Below, one piece after another: positions 15,047 to 23,177 of a stretch of 31,668 bases of DNA. Positions within the stretch are counted from its first letter, which is position 1. Each line of letters starts with the position of its first letter. The stretch is from Kiritimatiellia bacterium (GTDB lineage: Bacteria > Verrucomicrobiota > Kiritimatiellia > SLAD01): the NCBI GenBank assembly GCA_007128275.1, contig SKXR01000237.1:1-31668 (forward strand), read 5' to 3'. Made by a program: the position numbers and the translations under genes. The notes beneath the pieces are model-generated. The model ran no database searches. It saw only the letters and a list, made by a program, of their open reading frames with translations, and had not been told where the DNA came from.

Positions 15047-16348
15047 CTAGAAATCAAACTGGGCGCGCATTTGGTAGATGTTCGCGTCGCCGACATCCTT
15101 GAGATCCGCGCGCACATAGTTCCACATCAGGCGCATGTTCGGATTGAGATACCAATTGACACCCACGGTCCAGTCGCGCAGACGCCCGCCGTCGACCGGA
15201 TCGTCGTTGAGATCCAATTCCGAAAGGCGGACGGCGACTTCCCAGGCGCCCCCACCATGGCCTTCGCCGCGGAAGTTGCTGCGGGGGATGGTGCGCCCGA
15301 ACGTTCCGGTCTGGCGATTGTATGTGCGGTGTTCGCCGGTGAGGAAATAGCTCGCGTATACATAATATCCGTCCAGTGTCGCGGTCCCGCTATGCGGAAA
15401 CTCTTCCGTTTCGCGCAGGTCCACGCGGGCTTGATGCCATTCGGCCTGGATGGATGCGGGGCCGTGGGTGGCGACGAATTCGAGGCCGACCAGGTTGACG
15501 CGATCCGAGGGAATCGGACCCGTGCTGACAAAGCGCGGGGCCAGAGATGATTCCGGCGCCACGCCGACGGCATATTCTTTGTTGTCCGGTTTCCGTTGAA
15601 CGGTGGCAGCGCCCAGATGCATCCAGGTGCGGCCGTCGTTGCGATACACCGGGGCGACGGTGACACGGGCGGACACATTGTGTTCGCTGTTGGTTCCGGC
15701 ATCGCCGAAGTTGTCGGTGCGCTTCAAGGCGCCTACGGCCCACGTAGCGCGACGATCAAGAACCGCGTTTTGGATCCCGATCCCGTTGTTCCAATATTCG
15801 TTGAAAGCCGCAGGGAGACCGCGCTCCATGAACTGATGGAAACTGTTTCCGGAGAGCTGTTCCAGGGAGTAGAACTCCAGCATGCGGCCCACGCGTATAG
15901 TCCCCAGAAACGGCACCTGCGTCACTCCGATGTAGGCGTCTCTGAGGTTGGCGTTTCCGCCGAGAAAATCGTACTCCACGCGGAAGTGACTGTACTCATA
16001 GAGGGTTCCGGAAAAGTATACGCGGGCGCGCCGCATTTTCGTGCCGCTCTGAAGATCGCCGATGTCCTCTTCCAGTGCGGATTCGGCGTCAAACCCTGCA
16101 AAGTCCGCTTGCACGCGTCCGCCCAGTTGCAGGCGCACGGCCCCGTCTTCGCTTTGCAGCCGTATCCCGTTTTGCCAGGAGGTCTGCAAGGGGATCCCGG
16201 AGGGGGGCCGCCCTTCCAGTCGTTCCATGCGCGTTTCAAGCGCCTCCAACCGTTTGTTCGCCCCGCCTTGCGCCAAGGCGGTTCCATCCAAACCGTGTAA
16301 GGCCGCGCTCAAGAGGAGTGCGGCGAGATAGGTGTGTCCATTGTTCAT
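15047..16348 (-). CDS. Outer-membrane porin, phosphate-selective porin O/P-like
   Basis: A 433-residue outer-membrane beta-barrel. The signal peptide is at 1-27 (hydrophobic AALLLSAALHGL, cleavage near ALAQ), and a short coiled-coil segment follows (KRLEALETRMERLEG). The barrel region carries OprO/P-type signatures: VRLQLGGRVQADFAGF, MRRARVYFSGTLYEYSHFRVEYDF and ALRDAYIG-like NLRDAYIGVTQVPF. The chain ends in QFDF, with the terminal Phe used in barrel assembly. The start at ATG 16348 gives a normal signal peptide; the longer frame to 16420 does not. Two small hairpins lie upstream (plus-strand 16384-16396 and about 16411-16432). The gene lies 104 nt downstream of the transporter/two-component operon and could supply its outer-membrane pore; the substrate, phosphate or another anion, is not determined. 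Confidence 0.9.
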   Translation of the reverse strand: MNNGHTYLAALLLSAALHGLDGTALAQGGANKRLEALETRMERLEGRPPSGIPLQTSWQNGIRLQSEDGAVRLQLGGRVQADFAGFDAESALEEDIGDLQSGTKMRRARVYFSGTLYEYSHFRVEYDFLGGNANLRDAYIGVTQVPFLGTIRVGRMLEFYSLEQLSGNSFHQFMERGLPAAFNEYWNNGIGIQNAVLDRRATWAVGALKRTDNFGDAGTNSEHNVSARVTVAPVYRNDGRTWMHLGAATVQRKPDNKEYAVGVAPESSLAPRFVSTGPIPSDRVNLVGLEFVATHGPASIQAEWHQARVDLRETEEFPHSGTATLDGYYVYASYFLTGEHRTYNRQTGTFGRTIPRSNFRGEGHGGGAWEVAVRLSELDLNDDPVDGGRLRDWTVGVNWYLNPNMRLMWNYVRADLKDVGDANIYQMRAQFDF

Positions 16349-16452
16349 GATACTTCTATTTCCTTTATGGCTGTGAAACCCGTCCTCCGCAGGAGGCTGA
16401 GTGGGTATGAGGATCGACAAGCCGACCCTCGGAATTCGACATCAAGAAACGC

Positions 16453-16950
16453 TTACTGATCCCTGCCGCTCGAGGCCACGGCTTCGAGAATGCGCGCTCC
16501 GTCCAGTACGCCCACATAGGGAATCAGGTCATCCTGGGTGCGGATCACATATTCGGTCAGTTGGTCGCGCACCACGGTCTGCAATTCTTCCGCTTTCCAG
16601 GGCTTGGCGATGTAGTGATGCAGCTTGGCCTCGTTCACGGCCCGCACCGTGTCTTCCAGGCCTGCCTGCCCCGTAATCAGCACCTTGCGGGTGGCGACAT
16701 AGTGCGCGTCCTGTTGTAAGGCAATCAGAAAATCCACGCCGCGCACGCCGGGTAAAAGGTGGTCGCACAGGATCAACCCCACGGGGTGTCCGTCGGCCGC
16801 GCATTCCTCCAACACGGTCTTGGCGTCATCGACGCTTTCGGCGGCCTCAATCCGCATCACCGACTTGAACGGAGACAAGTCGCGCAATACCGCGTCGAGC
16901 ACTTCCGCTTCATCTTCCACGCATAGTATGACAATTCGTTTCATGGTCAT
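16453..16950 (-). CDS. Receiver-domain response regulator without DNA-binding domain
   Basis: A 165-residue single-receiver protein. Acidic pocket E12-D13-E14 (LCVEDEAEVL), phospho-acceptor D63 (LILCDHLLPG), T93 (VLITGQ) and K116 (YIAKPW) are all present, so it should be phosphorylatable. About 45 residues follow the receiver without a recognisable output domain. The ATG at 16950 overlaps the kinase stop as ATGA, and AGGAG lies 3 nt before it; ATG 16944 is the alternative. Translational coupling makes the cNMP-domain kinase its partner. KPW-type receivers of this sort often act in phosphorelays or regulate through protein contacts. Confidence 0.92.
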   Translation of the reverse strand: MTMKRIVILCVEDEAEVLDAVLRDLSPFKSVMRIEAAESVDDAKTVLEECAADGHPVGLILCDHLLPGVRGVDFLIALQQDAHYVATRKVLITGQAGLEDTVRAVNEAKLHHYIAKPWKAEELQTVVRDQLTEYVIRTQDDLIPYVGVLDGARILEAVASSGRDQ

Positions 16951-18425
16951 GAACTCCTGGATGGGGTTGATACAGTTTCCGAAGGGGCAAGGGGGAGGAC
17001 GACACAAAACTCCGTGCAGCCCGGCTCCGAACGCACTTCAATCCTTCCGCTGTGCCGGGAGACGATGTTCTGTGCAATGGATAATCCGAGGCCCATGCCG
17101 AATTCGACGCGGCCTTCGCGGGTGGTGAATCGCAAATCAAAGATCTTTTTCAGGTGCTCCGGCGGAATGCCCGGGCCGCTATCAATGATGCGGACGTTGA
17201 CGGCCCCGTCTTGCGGGGCGGTGACGATGGTGAGGTGTCCGCGGTCCTCCATGGCGTCGAGTGCATTGGCAATGAGGTTGGTCCAGACCTGGTTCAACGC
17301 GCCCGGATTGGCCTTGATGCGGGGCAGGTCGGCAAACTGGCGTTCGACGGTGACGTCGTGCAATCGGTTCGAGAACAGGCGGAGGGTGTCTTCGATGCCT
17401 TCGTGCAGATCGAATTCCACTTCGTCCTCGCCGTCGGACCGGCTGTAGGAGCGCAGGCTTTTAACAAGTCCGGCGATACGTTCGGCACATCGGGAAATAT
17501 TGCGCAGGGCGCCGCCGAGCTGATGGTAACGGTTCATGCGAACGATCTTCGCTTCGTCCGGGCCGGGCAGGTTCCGGGCGATGCGCTCGAAGTCGGCCGC
17601 ATCATGGATCCCCATCCCGACGAGGTGCTCGGCCATCGCTTCATCGTCGAGTATTCGGGCGAGCGCACGACGGCGTTCGCGTTGTTCGCGGGTGGTCAGG
17701 GGCTTTTGTTCCAGCGCCCGATTCAGCATTTCTCCGAATACCGCGCCGTCGGGCAATTCCCCGGCCAAGGCCAGGAGGTCTTCCTGAATGAAGTCCGCCG
17801 CGCGGTTGATGGCGGCGATCGGGTTGTTTAATTCGTGGGCCACCCCTGCGGCGAGTTGCCCCAAGGTGGCCATCTTCTCCGACTCCACCAGGAACGCCTG
17901 GGCCTGTCGCAGTTCGCGCAACGTGCGGGCGAGCGCGTCCCGCTCTCTGGAGAGGCTCTTGTTCAGAGCCAGCACTTCTGTTTGCAGTTCGACCAGCCGC
18001 GTGCTGCGGCGCGCCATGGACCGTAATAGCACGGTAATGAAGGTTTCCAGCAACGATTCGCTTTGTTGCAGGGCCTGATCCAGGTCCTCGAAACCGATCT
18101 TCAACAACTGTACCGGGGTTGTCGTTCGGCAGTTGAAAAAAGCCTTGCTTCGGCGCGTCAATGCCAGCAAGCCGAGGATCCGTCCGGCGGTTTGGGCATG
18201 GAAGATCACTTCCTTGCCGTCTATCTCCTGGTAGAGTTTTACTTGGCCGTCCAGGAGAACATAGATCCCGTCCATGGGATCGTCCATGCGGAACAGCATG
18301 GTCCCGGCGGGCAGATCCATGCGGGACGGGCTGACCAGGAGCGCGTCCAAGGCCCGGATCATTCGGGCCTCAATCTCTTCGTCTGCTTCGTTCAGACGCG
18401 TCAATAATGTTCGCTGAGGTGACAA
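16947..18425 (-). CDS. Histidine kinase with N-terminal cyclic-nucleotide-binding-type domain
   Basis: A 492-residue soluble sensor kinase. A CAP_ED/cNMP-type domain (about 20-125; LPAGTMLFRMDDPMDGIYVL, then GQVKLYQEIDGKE) precedes a coiled linker and the DHp domain, with phospho-His197 in LAAGVAHELNNPIAAI. An insertion of roughly 90 residues separates the two DHp helices, as I recall for other cNMP-domain kinases with HELNNPxAA. The ATPase domain shows NQVWTNLIANALDA, IIDSGPGIPPEHL and GMGLGLSIAQNIV. I chose TTG 18425 because GGAG lies 7 nt upstream and it starts 4 nt after the transporter stop. ATG 18461 lacks a ribosome-binding site and overlaps the transporter. The ligand is unknown; residues that contact cAMP in CRP are not clearly conserved. 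Confidence 0.9.
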   Translation of the reverse strand: MSPQRTLLTRLNEADEEIEARMIRALDALLVSPSRMDLPAGTMLFRMDDPMDGIYVLLDGQVKLYQEIDGKEVIFHAQTAGRILGLLALTRRSKAFFNCRTTTPVQLLKIGFEDLDQALQQSESLLETFITVLLRSMARRSTRLVELQTEVLALNKSLSRERDALARTLRELRQAQAFLVESEKMATLGQLAAGVAHELNNPIAAINRAADFIQEDLLALAGELPDGAVFGEMLNRALEQKPLTTREQRERRRALARILDDEAMAEHLVGMGIHDAADFERIARNLPGPDEAKIVRMNRYHQLGGALRNISRCAERIAGLVKSLRSYSRSDGEDEVEFDLHEGIEDTLRLFSNRLHDVTVERQFADLPRIKANPGALNQVWTNLIANALDAMEDRGHLTIVTAPQDGAVNVRIIDSGPGIPPEHLKKIFDLRFTTREGRVEFGMGLGLSIAQNIVSRHSGRIEVRSEPGCTEFCVVLPLAPSETVSTPSRSS

Positions 18426-18429
18426 GGCA

Positions 18430-19845
18430 TTACTCCAGCAACCCAAAGAGCGCCCATACATGCGGGGCGACAAGAATGAAGATGATTAGACCCGTGCCGC
18501 CCACCAAGGCGCCCATGATCGCCATCTGCTTGGTCTGCACCTGCCCGGTGCTGTACGCGATGGCGTTGGGGGGCGTGCTGATCGGCAGCATCATGGCCAG
18601 GGAAGCGCCGATCGCGACAAAGACGGCCGCGGTCAGGCGGTTCATATCGTCTCCCAACGACACGGCCAAGCTCATGGCGATCGGGATCATCAGGTTGGCC
18701 GTGGCGCTATTGGAAATGATGGTGCTGAATACCAGCGCCACCAGACAGAGCGCGCCGCCGATCATGGCCGGCGCCATTTGATCCCACGCAATCAACCCGA
18801 TCAACCAGTTGTCGAGTCCCGTTTGTCCCACGCCGGTTCCCAGGGCAATGCCGCCGGCCACCAGCCAGAGCACGCTCCACTGCATCGAGTGGAACTCCTT
18901 GTCGCTGATCAGCCGCGCGGAGAGCATGACCACCACGGGGAAAAACCCCACGATGGCGGAGGATACGCCGTGGAGCGGTTCCGTAAACCACAACAGGATG
19001 GTGGTTCCGGCGACAAAATAGAACAGGATGGCCTTCGGGCTGCGGTCGTAGGACGAATCAATTTCGATCGTAATGGTCTTGGAGGAACAAGGAAAGAGGC
19101 GCACCAATAGTTGCCATGCGACCACCATCACGACCAGCATGAACGGGAAGATCATGGCCATCCAATGCACGAAACTGATGTGGATGCCTTGGGCATTGAG
19201 CGCGCCCAACGCGATTGCGTTCGGCGGCGTGCCGACCGGCGTGCCCATGCCGCCGACGTTGGCGGCGATCGGGATGCAGAGGGCCAGCGCGATCCGGCCC
19301 CGGTCGCCGGGGGGCAGGCGCGCAATCACCGGCAGCACCACCGCCATGAAGGCGGCCGTGGTCGCGGTATTGCTCATAAACATGGAGAACACGGCCACGA
19401 TCAGCATCAGGCCGAGAATAATGTTGGAGGGCTTCTCGCCGAACGGTTTCAGAAGGGTCTTGGCGAGGTTCTTGTCGAGTTTGTATTTCGCCGCGCCGTC
19501 GGCGAGGAAAAAACCGCCGAGAAACAGCATCAGCACCGGATTCGCAAGCGAGAAGAAAAACGTGCTGAAGCCCGGCGCCTTGTAATCGTCCGGCAACGGA
19601 AGCATGGCCCGGTCGCTCACCAGGAGAATGTTCAGGAAGATGATCAACGCGGCTGTCGCGTGCAAGGGAATGGCCTCGGTGATCCATAAGGCAATGGCCA
19701 TAAGGAACACGGACAGCATGCGGTGGCCCATGGGGGAAAGGCCCTCGAACTCGATGAAGAACGGGATAAAAAAGAATACCACGGCCACTACGAGACCGAC
19801 GGATTTGACGGACAACCAGTCCGGTACACGTTTTTCTGTTTCCAT
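18430..19845 (-). CDS. DASS (SLC13) family sodium:dicarboxylate/anion symporter
   Basis: A 471-residue inner-membrane transporter with about 11-12 hydrophobic segments. The two inverted repeats of the divalent anion:sodium symporter family are marked by the SNT motifs MSNTATTAAF and ISNSATANLM, and by the TPPN motifs GTPVGTPPNAIA and LPISTPPNAIAY. These form the sodium and carboxylate sites in VcINDY. Family substrates are succinate, malate, fumarate, citrate or sulfate; the sequence alone does not choose, though the SNT motifs favour di- or tricarboxylates. It heads the minus-strand operon transporter-kinase-regulator. The start ATG 19845 is preceded by AGGGG 9 nt upstream and a plausible promoter at 19887-19915. 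Confidence 0.95.
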   Translation of the reverse strand: METEKRVPDWLSVKSVGLVVAVVFFFIPFFIEFEGLSPMGHRMLSVFLMAIALWITEAIPLHATAALIIFLNILLVSDRAMLPLPDDYKAPGFSTFFFSLANPVLMLFLGGFFLADGAAKYKLDKNLAKTLLKPFGEKPSNIILGLMLIVAVFSMFMSNTATTAAFMAVVLPVIARLPPGDRGRIALALCIPIAANVGGMGTPVGTPPNAIALGALNAQGIHISFVHWMAMIFPFMLVVMVVAWQLLVRLFPCSSKTITIEIDSSYDRSPKAILFYFVAGTTILLWFTEPLHGVSSAIVGFFPVVVMLSARLISDKEFHSMQWSVLWLVAGGIALGTGVGQTGLDNWLIGLIAWDQMAPAMIGGALCLVALVFSTIISNSATANLMIPIAMSLAVSLGDDMNRLTAAVFVAIGASLAMMLPISTPPNAIAYSTGQVQTKQMAIMGALVGGTGLIIFILVAPHVWALFGLLE

Positions 19846-19886
19846 GATCGATTACCCCTGAGATGTGAAATAAATAATGAATCCTT

Positions 19887-19915
19887 GTGATAGGGCCTTG
19901 TTCCGTAAATGTAAA
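19887..19915 (-). promoter_or_regulatory. Candidate sigma-70 promoter for the DASS transporter operon
   Basis: On the minus strand, TTTACA (19910-19915) and TATCAC (19887-19892) are separated by 17 nt, matching the consensus at 5 of 6 and 4 of 6 positions. They lie about 40-70 nt upstream of the transporter ATG, inside the 251-nt divergent region shared with pyrE. Confidence 0.42.
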
Positions 19916-20008
19916 GAGGCTTTAGTAACCAAGGGGTTTGCTCATCGGGGAAAGCATTATGCCCGGCTTCCCGATGGGCAAGGAATTGGAGTGCGCGCCG
20001 ATTCCTGA

Positions 20009-20038
20009 TTGATTTCGTACCCCTGTCAGCCGTACAAC
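20009..20038 (+). promoter_or_regulatory. Candidate promoter for pyrE
   Basis: TTGATT (20009-20014) and TACAAC (20033-20038) are 18 nt apart on the plus strand, each matching consensus at 4 of 6 positions. A transcript from here would have a leader of about 50 nt before the GTG start. It faces away from the transporter promoter. The remainder of 19846-20096 shows only a short TGCCC/GGGCA hairpin. Confidence 0.3.
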
Positions 20039-20096
20039 TACGGTCCGTAAGCGGCGGAAGTCCGGGCTCCGCCATCCGATCCCGAATGAATGGACA

Positions 20097-20663
20097 GTGG
20101 TGAACGAACAGGAAGTAGTAGCGTTATTCGAAGAAACCGATGCCCTGCGCAACGGGCATTTCGAGTTGCGTTCCGGCTTGCACAGCGACCGTTTCTTTCA
20201 ATGTGCGCTGGTGCTTCAGCACCCCCGGAAGACCGCGCGACTTTGTGAGGCGCTTATCGCGCGGGCGCCGGGTGCGGTTCCGGATGTCGTGATCGCACCA
20301 GCCTTGGGCGGCGTGACGGTGGGCTACGAAGTCGGGCGCCAATACGGCGCGCGCGCGATTTTCGCGGAGAAAGACGAGGGCCGGCTGGTCTTGCGGCGTG
20401 GGTTTACCATTGAACCCGGCGAACGTGTCGTCATTGCCGAAGACGTCATCACGCGCGGGGGGCGCGTGCGGGAGATTATTGATATTGTGGAGCAGTTGGG
20501 CGGCACGATCACCGGAATCCTGGTGCTGGTGGATCGGAGCGGCGGCAAGGCGTCGTTCGCGTACCCGCTGCACAGCCTGCTGCAGAGCACCCCGGTGACC
20601 TGGGAGCCGGAGACCTGTCCCCTTTGCCGTGAAGGGGCGCCCCTCGAACATCCGGGAAGCTAA
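20097..20663 (+). CDS. pyrE: Orotate phosphoribosyltransferase
   Basis: A 188-residue type I phosphoribosyltransferase that converts orotate and PRPP to OMP in pyrimidine synthesis. The PRPP-binding loop is VVIAEDVITRGG (111-122), preceded by FAEKDEGRLVLRRGF, which carries the mobile-loop basic residues. The N-terminal part has the substrate signature HFELRSGLHSDRF. The C terminus, ETCPLCREGAPLEHPGS, is typical of one bacterial PyrE subgroup. It starts at one of two tandem GTG codons (20097 or 20100), since no in-frame ATG lies nearby and no clear ribosome-binding site is present. It is followed 46 nt later by the TrpB homologue. Confidence 0.95.
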   Translation: MVNEQEVVALFEETDALRNGHFELRSGLHSDRFFQCALVLQHPRKTARLCEALIARAPGAVPDVVIAPALGGVTVGYEVGRQYGARAIFAEKDEGRLVLRRGFTIEPGERVVIAEDVITRGGRVREIIDIVEQLGGTITGILVLVDRSGGKASFAYPLHSLLQSTPVTWEPETCPLCREGAPLEHPGS

Positions 20664-20709
20664 ATCATTTCAGATCCATCCGTAACGTGAAGAGAAAGGA
20701 ACGCATACC

Positions 20710-22026
20710 ATGAGTCGCATCACCCGGTTTTCATTACCCGCATCGGAGCTCCCGAAACAGTGGTACAATCTGGCCCACGATTTTTCCGAGCCGATGCCGC
20801 CTCCGCTGCATCCCGGCACCCGTGAACCGGTCTCCTTGGCGGATATGACCGCCATCTTTCCCGAGAATCTCGTGGAACAGGAAATGTGTCCCGACCCGTA
20901 CGTGGACATTCCGGAAGAAGTCCGCGAGATCTATTCGTTGTGGCGGCCCACCCCGCTGCTGCGCGCCGTTCGCTTGGAGAAAGCGCTGAATACGCCCGCG
21001 CACATCTACTACAAGTACGAGGGCGTCAGTCCGGCCGGCAGCCACAAACCCAATTCCGCCGTGCCGCAGGCCTACTACAATAAACAGGCCGGCGTGAAAC
21101 GCTTGGCGACGGAGACCGGCGCGGGCCAATGGGGCGCCTCGCTGGCCTTGGCGTGCCAGATGTTCGGACTCGAATGCGTGGTCTATATGGTGCGCGTCAG
21201 TTTCAACCAGAAACCGTACCGCAAACTCCTTATGCAGACATGGGGCGCCACCGTGCATCCCAGTCCCAGTCTCGAAACGGAATTCGGACGGAAAATACTG
21301 GCGGAGGACCCGGACTGTACCGGATCGCTCGGCATCGCGATCAGCGAAGCGATTGAAGACACCGTCAAAACGCCCGACACCAAATACGCGTTGGGCAGCG
21401 TACTCAATCACGTATGCCTCCACCAGTCGGTCATCGGTCAGGAATGCATCAAGCAAATGGAATTGGCGGGTGAGGATCCCGACGTCATCATCGGGTGCGT
21501 GGGTGGCGGCAGTAATTTCGCCGGCATGGCGTTTCCGTTCATTGGCCGCAATCTGCAGGGAGACAAGAAACCCTGTCGTTTTGTCGCCGTGGAACCGGAA
21601 TCGTGTCCGACGCTTACCAAAGGCGAGTTGCAATACGATTTCGGAGATACCGCCGAAATGACCCCGCTGCTGATGATGTACTCGCTCGGGCACAAGTTCA
21701 TGCCGCCGAGTATTCATTCGGGCGGACTCCGCTATCATGGCATGTCGCCCATGGTCAGTCATGCGCGCAAACTCGACCTGATCGAAGCCGTCTCCTATCC
21801 GCAGGATCAGATATTCGAGAGCGCCGTGCTCTTTGCGCGCACCGAAGGGCTGGTCCCGGCCCCGGAACCCGCGCACGCCATCCGGGCCGTGGTCGACGAG
21901 GCCGTGCGCGCGCGCGAAACCGGCGAAAAGAAAGTGATCCTGTTCAACCTGTGCGGACACGGGATGCTGGACTTGGCCGCCTACGATCTCTATCTGTCGG
22001 GCAACATGAGGCAAACGGGTGACTAA
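20710..22026 (+). CDS. trpB: Tryptophan synthase beta chain, TrpB2-type
   Basis: A 438-residue PLP enzyme joining serine and indole to make tryptophan. The PLP Lys is K113 in PAGSHKPNSA, followed by TETGAGQWGASLA and the phosphate-binding GCVGGGSNFAG. The long N terminus with SRITRFSLPASELPKQWYN, VSLADMTAIFPE and EIYSLWRPTPLLRA is typical of the TrpB2 subgroup rather than classic TrpB1 (about 390-400 residues). No trpA is adjacent, fitting TrpB2 enzymes that can act alone or salvage free indole. The start ATG 20710 has AAAGGA upstream. The last 8 nt overlap the following nuclease-like gene. Confidence 0.95.
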   Translation: MSRITRFSLPASELPKQWYNLAHDFSEPMPPPLHPGTREPVSLADMTAIFPENLVEQEMCPDPYVDIPEEVREIYSLWRPTPLLRAVRLEKALNTPAHIYYKYEGVSPAGSHKPNSAVPQAYYNKQAGVKRLATETGAGQWGASLALACQMFGLECVVYMVRVSFNQKPYRKLLMQTWGATVHPSPSLETEFGRKILAEDPDCTGSLGIAISEAIEDTVKTPDTKYALGSVLNHVCLHQSVIGQECIKQMELAGEDPDVIIGCVGGGSNFAGMAFPFIGRNLQGDKKPCRFVAVEPESCPTLTKGELQYDFGDTAEMTPLLMMYSLGHKFMPPSIHSGGLRYHGMSPMVSHARKLDLIEAVSYPQDQIFESAVLFARTEGLVPAPEPAHAIRAVVDEAVRARETGEKKVILFNLCGHGMLDLAAYDLYLSGNMRQTGD

Positions 22027-22597
22027 ACGGCAAAGCAGAATCCTCGTAACCGTGTTTCTGGTGGTGTTGGTGGGCTTTTGCCTGCTCTTTACCTTCGGCC
22101 TGTCGCCGTGGTTGCAACGCGCGGCGGAACGAAGCGACGCCTTTGCCATGCTCGGCAAATGCATGGAAGTCGCGTCCGGTGACGTGTTGCGTATCGAACA
22201 GGATGGCGAAGAACGCTGGGTGCGGTTGGTCGGCATTGAAGCGCCCCGCATGGAGGGTGACCCCGCGCTGGCCGAACAGGCCGCCCGGCGGGGCGTTGAC
22301 CCCGCCTGGCTCATGCGACAAGGCCGCGTCACGCGCAATACGCTCTCCGCCTGGATCCACCGGCGCGGGCTCTACATCACCTATCCCTTGGGCGAAGACG
22401 CGCGCGATGAGGAAGGGCGCTACCGGGTCTACGCCGAGGTCGCCGGAATCGACATTGCGCGCAAACTGTTGCAGGGCGGACAGGTGTATACGGACGATAC
22501 CGACCATCCGCGTCGCGACATCTATCTGGCGCACGAAGAGGAAGCCCGCGAGAAAGAGATAGGCCTCTGGCGTCCGGACTCGGTGAGTCTTTTATGA
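22019..22597 (+). CDS. Membrane-anchored SNase (thermonuclease)-fold protein, catalytic Glu replaced
   Basis: A 192-residue protein with an N-terminal membrane anchor (about 8-29, ILVTVFLVVLVGFCLLFTF). An SNase-like OB-fold domain follows: SGDVLRIEQDGEERWVRLVG (53-72), GIEAPRMEGD (72-81), EEGRYRVYAEVAG and a C-terminal EEEAREKEIGLW. Against staphylococcal nuclease, R35 is R69, R87 is R134 and D21 is D55, but D40 is Glu74 and the essential E43 is Arg77 (GIEAPR instead of GIDTPE). Nuclease activity is therefore doubtful. It starts at GTG 22019, 8 nt inside trpB, with GAGG 7 nt upstream, so it is translationally coupled to trpB. A role unrelated to nucleic-acid cleavage is possible. Confidence 0.8.
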   Translation: MTKRQSRILVTVFLVVLVGFCLLFTFGLSPWLQRAAERSDAFAMLGKCMEVASGDVLRIEQDGEERWVRLVGIEAPRMEGDPALAEQAARRGVDPAWLMRQGRVTRNTLSAWIHRRGLYITYPLGEDARDEEGRYRVYAEVAGIDIARKLLQGGQVYTDDTDHPRRDIYLAHEEEAREKEIGLWRPDSVSLL

Positions 22598-22655
22598 TGT
22601 CTGTGTGATATTCGACAACGTCTTCGTGTCACCGCCCCGTTGGAGCGCGGATCAC

Positions 22656-23024
22656 TCACCCGCCCGCGATGGCGGGAATCGGTTGTTTCTCGCCGGATGG
22701 CAGCACATGATACGCGCGGATGACGTTCAGGAACCAGGCGCCCTCGCCGGAGGGCGCGAGGTGGCCGGTCAACTGATATTCTTCCCCGTCCCCATCCGGG
22801 CATTCGATGATCAGCGTCACGGTGGAATCCACCAGCAACCGCAACGACGACGCATTGGACCCGTCCAGCACGAATAAGGGCCTGCCGTGATCGTCCCGGC
22901 GGCAATCCACGCGTTGGCTAAAGACGTGCCGCGCACATCCGCCGGACTGCGGGGCGACCACGCCGCGCACCCCTTGTTCGAGAAGTTGGCGCACACGGAT
23001 CGCGTCCGGGTTGGTAGGGGGCAT
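22656..23024 (-). CDS. Small protein, possibly PNPOx/HugZ-like split-barrel
   Basis: A 122-residue protein. A HugZ or pyridoxamine-phosphate-oxidase-like split barrel is suggested by the pattern LLEQGVRGVVAP, then FSQRVDCRRDDHGRPLFVLD, then SLRLLVDSTVTLIIE and YQLTGHLAP. This resembles the flavin/haem-binding family layout of a strand pair, a GRPLxxL strand and a DPRVSLLV-like segment, but no invariant residue proves it. The start ATG 23024 is preferred since AGGA lies 7 nt upstream; ATG 23039 is possible. It converges with the SNase-like gene 58 nt away. It is followed upstream by the paired hairpin repeats. Confidence 0.55.
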   Translation of the reverse strand: MPPTNPDAIRVRQLLEQGVRGVVAPQSGGCARHVFSQRVDCRRDDHGRPLFVLDGSNASSLRLLVDSTVTLIIECPDGDGEEYQLTGHLAPSGEGAWFLNVIRAYHVLPSGEKQPIPAIAGG

Positions 23025-23089
23025 CGATTGGTCCTGCATGTTGCACAATCTACCATCCCCCGCGCCGAAATACCAGCCGCCCCGCCACC

Positions 23090-23154
23090 CGCGTCGCAAT
23101 CTTCAAGGGCGAGGCCTCCGGCCGAGCCGCCGCGCGTGTGTCGAGATTGAGAAG
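23090..23154. repeat. Hairpin repeat, copy B
   Basis: CGCGTCGCAATCTTCAAGGGC, then GAGGCCTCCGGCCGAGCCGCC, then GAGATTGAGAAG. It is a near copy of the right half of copy C, offset by 128 nt, lacking the AGGTAGG segment and the left arm. It lies directly upstream (minus strand) of the small split-barrel-like gene. GGCCTCCGGCC within it is palindromic. Confidence 0.65.
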
Positions 23155-23177
23155 TCCGTCGTCCTGCATAATCTCCG

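Noticed and set aside
20734..22338. Minus-strand open frame (534 codons) opposite trpB and the SNase-like gene
   Set aside because: Antisense shadow; the opposite strand encodes a complete TrpB2 with all motifs.
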